From the NCBI GenBank assembly GCA_945861365.1, contig CAMAUH010000160.1:1-8651 (forward strand): 8,651 bases of DNA. The letters run 5' to 3'. A program made the position numbers and the translations under genes. The DNA is from Candidatus Kuenenia stuttgartensis (GTDB lineage Bacteria > Planctomycetota > UBA1135 > UBA2386). The notes below the pieces were generated by a model. The model searched no databases. It was not told the origin of the DNA and saw only the letters and a program-made list of their open reading frames with translations. Below, in pieces: positions 1 to 5,172 of this stretch. Positions within the stretch are counted from its first letter, which is position 1; each line of letters opens with the position of its first letter.

Positions 1-804
1 CTGGTGCGCCAGCCTGGCTTGGATCTGCGTGCGGAAGGCCGGTTCCGGGCCGAGGTCCTTGCGGGTCACCGCGGCGGGGCGGCCACGCAGGATGGCCGCG
101 GTGCGGCGGGTGATGTCGATCTCCCAGTTCGGGTTGCCGTAGGTGCAGAGGACCTTGCTCCGCACTTCCTCACCGAAGCGGGCCACCAGTTCTTCGATCA
201 TGGCTTCGGTGGGGACCACGACCCACTCGGCTTGCCGCACGTGCAGCGGCAGCAGTCGGACCAACCAGTTCTCTTCGCCGCCGCCGAGCTCGCCGAGGAA
301 GAGCAGCCGAGGGATCTGCAGCAGCGCGCAGACCAGGTAGGCCTTCAGCCCGCCTTCGAACGCGTAGAACGAGACCAGCACGTCGGCGGCCCAGGCTTGC
401 ACCATGCGCGCCTGGCTGATGCCGGCGCGCGCCTCGTCGATCTGGAGCACGGCTTCGGGCAGGCAGCCGAGTGCGCCAGCGACGCGCATCAGGGCCGTCG
501 CGAGCCGGTCCGGGCAGGTGCGCCGGAAGTGGTCGATGTCGGCGTCTTCCTTCAGCAGGCTGCGCGGCGACAGGAAGCCCTGGCTCAACCACGGCTTCGT
601 CTCCGGATCCAGCGTGCGCGGATCGACGGGATCTTCGTAGAAGACGCTGAAGTCGGCATCCAGGCGCAGCGCCAGCCGCTGCAGGTGGACGTAGGCGAAC
701 TGCTGGTCCGCCATCGGGAACCTCGCCGTCACGATGGCGGCGATGCGGCGGGTCTTGCGACGTTCGAGGAAGCGGTTTGGGCGTCGGAGCAGTTGCGAGA
801 ACAT
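1..804 (-). CDS. Probable GT4-like glycosyltransferase, N-terminal part (runs off the left edge)
   Basis: The minus frame from ATG at 804 stays open for 268 codons to the window edge, so the C-terminus is missing. The protein starts with a basic stretch (residues 7-20), then a strand and loop, IAAIVTARFPMADQQF (21-36). This resembles the first beta strand and acceptor loop of GT-B glycosyltransferases, where an FP-x(4)-QF or ETF pattern is common. Residues 139-170 (AADVLVSFYAFEGGLKAYL, then the IPRLLFLGE stretch) resemble the GT4 segment where a cell-wide search for the partner domain gives way to 'IP...'. VVVPTEAMIEEL (195-206) matches the helix that ends the acceptor domain. The donor-sugar-binding domain, with its E-x7-E motif, would lie outside the window. 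No signal peptide is visible, so it is probably cytoplasmic or membrane-associated. No convincing Shine-Dalgarno precedes the ATG, and a GTG lies in frame three codons upstream (813-811). The family call is by eye; the reading frame is more certain than the function. Confidence 0.6.
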   Translation of the reverse strand, partial: MFSQLLRRPNRFLERRKTRRIAAIVTARFPMADQQFAYVHLQRLALRLDADFSVFYEDPVDPRTLDPETKPWLSQGFLSPRSLLKEDADIDHFRRTCPDRLATALMRVAGALGCLPEAVLQIDEARAGISQARMVQAWAADVLVSFYAFEGGLKAYLVCALLQIPRLLFLGELGGGEENWLVRLLPLHVRQAEWVVVPTEAMIEELVARFGEEVRSKVLCTYGNPNWEIDITRRTAAILRGRPAAVTRKDLGPEPAFRTQIQARLAHQ

Positions 805-1129
805 TGCTGACACGACCCAGGCAACTCGATGTGGATGGGGCGGGCCGCACCGAGCTGGTCGTCTGGGAACGCTCTTACGTCATTCCTGCCCGGGCTGGCT
901 CGGATTTCCCAGGTGCTTCGGTCGCTGCCGCGGATCAGGTCCTTGTCGTCGGCGCGGTCGTCGCGGCTCGTGCGGCGGCGGCCGCCGTGGCATGGGCCAC
1001 AAGGCCCAGCCGATGACCCTGCCGACAAGCGTGTGACGGCGTCAGCGTGCCGGTGGGGCGCGAGGATCGTGCGGCCGAGCCGAGGGCAAGCTCCGCAAGC
1101 GCGGTGCGGTTCCCTAGGATCCGCCGCCC
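805..1129. other. Divergent intergenic region, 325 bp, no gene supported
   Basis: This stretch separates the minus-strand glycosyltransferase start from the plus-strand asparaginase start, so it should hold both promoters. I cannot name either with confidence. It contains several inverted repeats: CTGGGAA (863-869) with TTCCCAG (906-912), a 12-bp palindrome CGGCGGCCGCCG (976-987), and two overlapping hairpins that cannot form together, GTGGC-ATGG-GCCAC (987-1000) and TGGGCC-ACAA-GGCCCA (993-1008). None is followed by a T-run on either strand. The open frames crossing the region give Arg/Ala/Gly-rich translations with no recognisable domain, so I call no gene here. Confidence 0.6.
1116..1119 (+). 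promoter_or_regulatory. Probable ribosome binding site of the asparaginase gene
   Basis: AGGA lies 10 nt before the ATG at 1130. It supports this start, which is also the one giving a complete lipoprotein signal peptide. Confidence 0.45.
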
Positions 1130-2104
1130 ATGTCGTCGCCGCACTCGTCGCGAACGTTGTTCGCTGTCGTCGTGTTCTCCGCTTCGTTCGCGCTGTCGGC
1201 CTGCGTCGGTACAGGGCCAGTCGCCAGCCCGCCCGCGAAGGGGCCGCTGGTGGTCGCGACCTGGCCATTCGGCAAGATCGCGACCGAGCTGTCGATGCAG
1301 GCGCTGCGCGACGGCCGTTCGCGCTTGGATGCAGTCGAGACCGGCATCCGCGAGATCGAGCGGTTGAGTTCGGATGGTTCGGTCGGCCTCGGTGGTGGCC
1401 CCAACGCCGCCGGCTATCCGCAGCTCGACGCCTGCATCATGGACGGGCCCGGGCACCGCGCCGGCAGCGTCGCGGGGCTCGAGGGCATCGTGCATCCGAT
1501 CAGCGCCGCGCGCGCCGTGATGGAACACAGCAAGCACGTGATGCTGGTCGGCGAAGGCGCGCGCTGGTTCGCGCTCGAGCACGGCGTCGCTTCGGTCGAC
1601 GTGCAGGATCTCGCGGCGAAGAAGGCGGCATGGGTGGCGCGCCAGCGCGATCCGAATCCCGATCGCAGTGGCCACGACACGGTCACCGTGCTGGTGCTCG
1701 ATGCGGAAGGGCACGTCGCGGGCGGCTGCTCGACCAGCGGTGCCGGCGGCAAGCTGCCGGGGCGCGTCGGCGACTCACCGATCCTCGGCGCTGGCCTCTA
1801 CGTCGACGATGAGGTCGGCGCAGCGGGTGCGACCGGCATCGGCGAGAACGTGATGCGCTACTGCGCGACGTTCTGGATCGTCGAGTTGATGCGGCAGGGC
1901 CGGCATCCGCAGGCCGCGTGCGAGGAGGTGCTGCACCGCATCGCCCGCATCGATCCGCGCGGCTACGCGCTCGACATCTGCTTCATCGCGCTCGACAAGC
2001 AGGGCCGGCACGGGGCCGCGGCGTCGAGCCATCGGTTCCCGTACGCGGTCACCTCGACCGCGGCGAGCGAGGTGTTGCACGTCGAGCCGGTGACGCGTCG
2101 CTGA
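1130..2104 (+). CDS. N4-(beta-N-acetylglucosaminyl)-L-asparaginase (aspartylglucosaminidase type), probable lipoprotein
   Basis: A 324-residue Ntn hydrolase of the asparaginase-2/aspartylglucosaminidase family, which cleaves the GlcNAc-Asn bond of N-linked glycoasparagines. The precursor self-cleaves before the nucleophile threonine. Here that site is GHDT, with T184 as predicted nucleophile, giving an alpha chain of about 26-183 and a beta chain of 184-324. Downstream landmarks all fit the family: STSG (201-204), GRVGDSP (211-217, with R212 and D215 as expected substrate contacts) and ATGIGE (234-239). The N-terminal part carries GGGPNAAG (88-95), in the position of the family's 'GxGG-P' segment. 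Residues 1-25 form a lipoprotein signal ending in LSAC, with C25 as predicted lipidation site, so the enzyme should act outside the cytoplasm on a membrane. Length is normal for the family. It is the only plus-strand gene here and converges on the TlpA-like gene. Function is well supported by motifs; the natural substrate is not known. Confidence 0.9.
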   Translation: MSSPHSSRTLFAVVVFSASFALSACVGTGPVASPPAKGPLVVATWPFGKIATELSMQALRDGRSRLDAVETGIREIERLSSDGSVGLGGGPNAAGYPQLDACIMDGPGHRAGSVAGLEGIVHPISAARAVMEHSKHVMLVGEGARWFALEHGVASVDVQDLAAKKAAWVARQRDPNPDRSGHDTVTVLVLDAEGHVAGGCSTSGAGGKLPGRVGDSPILGAGLYVDDEVGAAGATGIGENVMRYCATFWIVELMRQGRHPQAACEEVLHRIARIDPRGYALDICFIALDKQGRHGAAASSHRFPYAVTSTAASEVLHVEPVTRR

Positions 2105-2106
2105 CG

Positions 2107-2132
2107 GCGTGCACCGCCTCGGCGGTGCACGC
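2107..2132. terminator. Bidirectional hairpin between convergent genes
   Basis: A perfect 12-bp inverted repeat (GCGTGCACCGCC at 2107-2118 and its complement at 2121-2132) with TC between the arms. It starts 3 nt after the asparaginase stop and lies 7 nt beyond the TlpA-like stop on the other strand. There is no T-run on either side, so if it terminates transcription it is not a classical U-tract terminator. Its place between two converging stops is the main argument. Confidence 0.6.
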
Positions 2133-2139
2133 TGGTCGG

Positions 2140-3252
2140 CTACTTGCCTTCCTTCGCCATCTCGGCGAGCAGCTGATCGACGGCTTCGTCCATCTTCTCG
2201 CCGCGCACGTTGGTGAACCGGATCACGCCCTTGTGGTCCATCACGTAGATGGTCGGCCATCCACGCACGTTCCACCGCGTCGAGATCGGACCCCCGGTGC
2301 CTTTCGGCCCGTTCCAGAACGAACGCCAGGTGACGCCCATCGCCTTCTGTTCGGCGGCGTAGTAGGCCTTGTCTTCGTCACTGTTGACGCCCAGCAGAGC
2401 AAACGGCTTGTCCTTCAGACGATCCACGAGCGACCGCTCGTGCGGGATCATGGCCCGGCAAGGGCCTCACCAGAATCCCCAGAAGTCGAGCACGACCACC
2501 TTGCCGCGGTAGTCGCTGAGCTTGAACGGCACGCCGTCCACGTCTTCGCCGACGATGTCCGGCGCTTCCATGCCGATCTGCAGGCGCTCCTTCGCGAAGC
2601 GCGGCCCCATAAGGCGATCCGCGAGGTCGCCGGTCGCGATCTTCTCGGCGGCGGCGAGCAGTTCTGCGGCCTTCGCCTTCTGCTCGTCGTTCGGCTTGTT
2701 GCGGCCGATCTGCACGCTCTGCCAGTAGAGCGCCCACGACTTCACGGTGTCGTGCTTGGTCGCACCGACGATCTTGGCGAGCAGCTCGTCGGCGCCTTCC
2801 GCACCGAGGCCGTTGAACATGCCCATCGGCTTCTCCAGCAGCTCGGCGAGCCCGGGGCTGGCGAGGTAGCGGTTGGAGACGCGTTCGGCGATGCCCTTCA
2901 CCACGTCCTTGTCGGCGAAGTTGCCGGCGGCGTAGGCGAGGAATCGCATGCCGTCGTCACCGAACTGGTCCGCGAGCTTGATCGCTCGCTCGCCGTAGGC
3001 CTTCTGGTCGGGGCGCTTCACCTTGCCCATCAACTCGCTGGCCGTCTTGTTGTCCTTCGCTTCGCGGGCCGCCTTGTACTCAGGCGACTCCTGCACTGCC
3101 TTGGCGGCTTCGCGGCTGGCCTTCGTCTCGGCCTTCCACTCGGCGACCAGCTTGTCGTACTCGGCGGCAGCGGTGGCGGCCTGCGTCGACCCGGCTTGTG
3201 ACGGAACGACCACAGCCAGCGCCAGCAGCGCGAGTGCGGATCGGAATCTCAT
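2140..3252 (-). CDS. Exported TlpA-like thioredoxin, candidate selenoprotein with UxxC active site
   Basis: Read through one in-frame UGA (2469-2467), the frame encodes 370 residues ending at TAG (2142-2140). Residues 1-25 form a Sec signal peptide (basic start, hydrophobic core, SQA or TQA cleavage). Residues 27-225 are a charged, mostly helical region with no recognised domain. From about 226 a TlpA/AhpC-like thioredoxin domain follows: GMEAPD (227-232), KVVVLDFWGFW (251-261), then UGA as residue 262, GPC (263-265), GVNSD (288-292) and GWPT (331-334) with the cis-proline at 333. The UGA therefore replaces the nucleophilic first Cys of W-C-G-P-C, and C265 is the only cysteine in the protein. 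There is no frameshift, and the fold is complete after the UGA. Known family role: extracytoplasmic thiol-disulfide exchange. If UGA stopped translation, the 261-residue product would lack the thioredoxin core. The ATG at 3252 is chosen because GAGG lies 8 nt upstream and it begins the signal peptide. The alternative, a recent nonsense mutation or sequencing error, is less likely given the exact position and the hairpin downstream. Confidence 0.85.
2419..2451 (-). promoter_or_regulatory. Candidate bacterial SECIS hairpin inside the coding region
   Basis: On the minus-strand mRNA, after a 24-nt spacer from the UGA, CACGAGC (2442-2436) pairs with GCTCGTG (2431-2425) around a GGTC loop (2435-2432). 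Below it, ATGATC (2451-2446) pairs with GATCGT (2424-2419) through five Watson-Crick pairs and one G-U pair. A CCG bulge (2445-2443) sits on the 5' side. Bacterial SECIS elements are hairpins starting roughly 16-37 nt after the UGA, with a small apical loop holding a G at its start; E. coli fdhF has GGUC in or near its loop and a 5' bulge. The match is by eye, without a folding calculation. Confidence 0.65.
2467..2469 (-). other. In-frame UGA, predicted selenocysteine codon (Sec262)
   Basis: The minus strand reads TTC TGG GGA TTC TGG TGA GGC CCT TGC, i.e. F-W-G-F-W-[UGA]-G-P-C. Thioredoxin-like proteins have Cys at this exact place, the classical site for Cys/Sec exchange. UGA is an ordinary stop elsewhere in this window: it ends the asparaginase, Gfo/Idh/MocA, TIM-DUF6807 and right-edge genes. 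A genome-wide reassignment of UGA is therefore excluded, and context-dependent recoding is needed. Confidence 0.8.
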
Positions 3253-3260
3253 CGTGTCAT

Positions 3261-3264
3261 CCTC
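3261..3264 (-). promoter_or_regulatory. Shine-Dalgarno of the TlpA-like gene
   Basis: GAGG on the minus strand, 8 nt before the ATG at 3252. It decides between this ATG and an in-frame ATG at 3315 that would put about 21 charged residues before the signal peptide. Confidence 0.65.
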
Positions 3265-3273
3265 GTCCGGAAT

Positions 3274-3305
3274 GCGCCGGTGCGCTGCCGACGGTCTGCC
3301 GGCGC
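3274..3305 (-). terminator. Possible hairpin between the epimerase operon and the TlpA-like gene
   Basis: GCGCCGG (3274-3280) and CCGGCGC (3299-3305) form a 7-bp perfect inverted repeat with an 18-nt loop. It lies in the 145-bp gap downstream of the methyltransferase-epimerase stop and just upstream of the TlpA-like start. It could end the upstream operon or belong to the TlpA leader. There is no U-run, so support is weak. Confidence 0.25.
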
Positions 3306-3397
3306 GGCGCAGCATATGGATGCGACCGCGGGGCCACCTCCGGTCCGTTCGTCCAGGTTCTGTCGCGAGTGGGCAGCCGGCCAGGCGGTGGGGCGTG

Positions 3398-5140
3398 CTA
3401 CTTCCTGGCGGCGCGCGTCGCCTGCAAGCGGCGCCACGCGGCCATCGATGCCGTCAGGTGTTCGCGCGCGGGGCGGTCGATGCCGAAGCCCTGCAGGCCG
3501 ACCGGGCCGGCAAAGCCGATCGCGTCGAGCGTGGCCAGCAGCGCGCCGACGTCGAAGTCGCCTTCGCCGAGCGGGCGGATCAGCGTGCGCCAGTCGCGGC
3601 CCTGCCGGTCGGCCCCGTGCAGCGTCACCGCGAACAGATGCGACCGGCAGCTCCGCAGCGCCGCTGTGGCATCGCCGTCCGCTTCGCGCGTGCGCAGGAA
3701 GTGGCACAGGTTGAAGCACAGGCCGAGCCGCGGGTGCTGCACGCGTTCGCACAGCTGCTGCGCGTGCGCCGTCGTCTCGAGCCAGAAGCCGTGGTGCGGA
3801 TACAGCGCGATCTCGACGCCGGTGGCGTCCGCGTCGCGCAGCAGCGACTGCAGCGCGGCGATCGCCGCCGCATCGCCCTTCGCATCGCGCGCTGCCACGC
3901 CGGGCTGCCGCAGTGCGAGCCACAGCATGCCCGGGCCGCCTTCGAGGTCGCGCAGTGCTTCGCGCAGCGGCACCAGCCGTTGCTCGAGGCCGTCGCCGAG
4001 GTCGAGCACGGCATAGGCGGACACCAGGTCACCGCCGCGCTGCTCGCATGCGTGCCGCGCGGCCGCCAGCTGGTCGAGGTCCCACGCGAGGCCCGCGAAG
4101 CCGAGTTCGTGCACGAGCTCGGCCTGCGCGTCGAGCGCGCCGCCGCCGGTGCCGGTGTGCATCGCGAAGAAGCCGCGCGTCGGGGTGCGGGCGCGCAGTG
4201 CCACGACGGACCAGCGGCTGGCTTCATCGCGTTCGAGCACGATCTCGTCGCGGACGTCTGGGGACGGCGCTGCATCGGTGGCGAGCGTCGCCAGCACCCG
4301 GCCCGCGGGGCCAGCGCGCAGTTCGACGTGCCGCGGATCCGCCAGTTGGCGCACATCGACGGTGGCGCTGGTGAACGGCACCAGCACGCGTTCGTCACCA
4401 ACGGCCGCCGCGGCGACGAACGCGCGCACCAGCTGGCGCGGCGCGAGGCGCGCCTCGGGCGGGGCCTCTGTGAACGCCATCGCGTGCTGCCATGGCAGGC
4501 CGTCGAACTGCGCCGCCAGCGCGAAGCCGTGTTCGGCCATCTCACGCACGACCTGCGCCTTGCTCATCGTGTGTTCGGGCTTGATCGGCACCGCGGGATC
4601 TTCGGCGCGGAACTCGACCAGCACGACGCGGCCGCCGGGCCGCAGCGCGTTGCGCACGTGGCCCATCACGCGCACCGGATGCGACAGCTCGTGGTAGACG
4701 TCGACCAGCAGCACGAGGTCGCACGACGCCGGCGGCAGCTTGGGATCGTCGACGGTCGCTTCGATCGGCTCGAGGTTGCCGAGTTGCTGCTGCGTCGCGC
4801 GCTTGGCCAGCAGCTGCAGCATCTGCGGCTGCAGGTCGACCGCGTAGACCTTGCCCTTCGCGCCGACGCTCGCTGCCAGCGGCAGCGTGTGGTAGCCGTT
4901 GCCGCAGCCGAGATCGCAGACACTCTGCCCCGGCTGCACGGCGAGCCATTCGCGCAGCAGCGCGCCGTTCTCCTCGTCCTCGCGCGTCGCGCGCAACAGC
5001 CACGGCGCGCCGGTCCAGTGCATCGTGTGCGCGATCTCGCGACCGAGGTACACGGTGCGCCCGGCCGGCGTCTGCTCGGGGTCGTTGCCGCCTTGCGGCA
5101 GGAGGTTCGCGAGCAGCAGCGAGGCGATGGCGAGGTGCAC
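3398..5140 (-). CDS. Exported class I SAM-methyltransferase fused to a xylose-isomerase-like TIM barrel
   Basis: A 580-residue two-domain protein. Residues 1-15 form a short hydrophobic N-terminus that looks like a Sec signal peptide. A class I (Rossmann) methyltransferase domain spans roughly 30-220: SAM-binding motif I VCDLGCGNGYHT (74-85), the acidic end of strand 2 in VYAVDLQPQM (98-107), DLVLLVDVYHEL (141-152) and ALRPGGRVVLVEF (165-177). A linker follows (about 221-320) that I do not recognise. Residues 321-575 form a sugar phosphate isomerase/epimerase-like TIM barrel with EIALYPHHGFWLET (443-456), CFNLCHFL (475-482), TLHGADR (506-512) and GLQGFG (548-553). At two places where this superfamily usually has acidic metal ligands it has N477 and Q550. 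The GTG at 5140 is the first possible start: an in-frame TAG lies 9 nt upstream. The gap to the preceding gene is 32 nt, suggesting one operon. The methyl acceptor and sugar substrate are unknown. An exported SAM enzyme is puzzling, because SAM is cytoplasmic. Confidence 0.85.
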   Translation of the reverse strand: MHLAIASLLLANLLPQGGNDPEQTPAGRTVYLGREIAHTMHWTGAPWLLRATREDEENGALLREWLAVQPGQSVCDLGCGNGYHTLPLAASVGAKGKVYAVDLQPQMLQLLAKRATQQQLGNLEPIEATVDDPKLPPASCDLVLLVDVYHELSHPVRVMGHVRNALRPGGRVVLVEFRAEDPAVPIKPEHTMSKAQVVREMAEHGFALAAQFDGLPWQHAMAFTEAPPEARLAPRQLVRAFVAAAAVGDERVLVPFTSATVDVRQLADPRHVELRAGPAGRVLATLATDAAPSPDVRDEIVLERDEASRWSVVALRARTPTRGFFAMHTGTGGGALDAQAELVHELGFAGLAWDLDQLAAARHACEQRGGDLVSAYAVLDLGDGLEQRLVPLREALRDLEGGPGMLWLALRQPGVAARDAKGDAAAIAALQSLLRDADATGVEIALYPHHGFWLETTAHAQQLCERVQHPRLGLCFNLCHFLRTREADGDATAALRSCRSHLFAVTLHGADRQGRDWRTLIRPLGEGDFDVGALLATLDAIGFAGPVGLQGFGIDRPAREHLTASMAAWRRLQATRAARK

Positions 5141-5172
5141 GTGGGCAGCCTACGGCGGCGGCACCGCCTGCA

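Noticed and set aside
4..810. A 268-codon plus-strand frame at the left edge
   Set aside because: The minus frame over the same bases has glycosyltransferase-like features and stays open to the edge. The plus translation is low-complexity and has no domain.
829..1812. A 327-codon plus frame overlapping the asparaginase gene
   Set aside because: It is out of frame with the asparaginase, whose catalytic motifs are clear, and it gives an Arg-rich sequence.
2467..2469. UGA read as tryptophan through an alternative genetic code
   Set aside because: UGA is the normal stop of at least four genes in the window, and Trp would not fit the Cys position of the redox motif.
2140..3252. Pseudogene (nonsense mutation) reading of the TlpA-like gene
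   Set aside because: The only disruption is a UGA precisely at the Cys/Sec-exchangeable catalytic position. There is no frameshift, the downstream fold is intact and a SECIS-like hairpin is suitably placed. It cannot be fully excluded without the genome's Sec machinery.
3253..3315. Upstream in-frame ATG at 3315 as the start of the TlpA-like gene
   Set aside because: It would put a charged, Arg-rich stretch before the signal peptide. The ATG at 3252 has GAGG 8 nt upstream.
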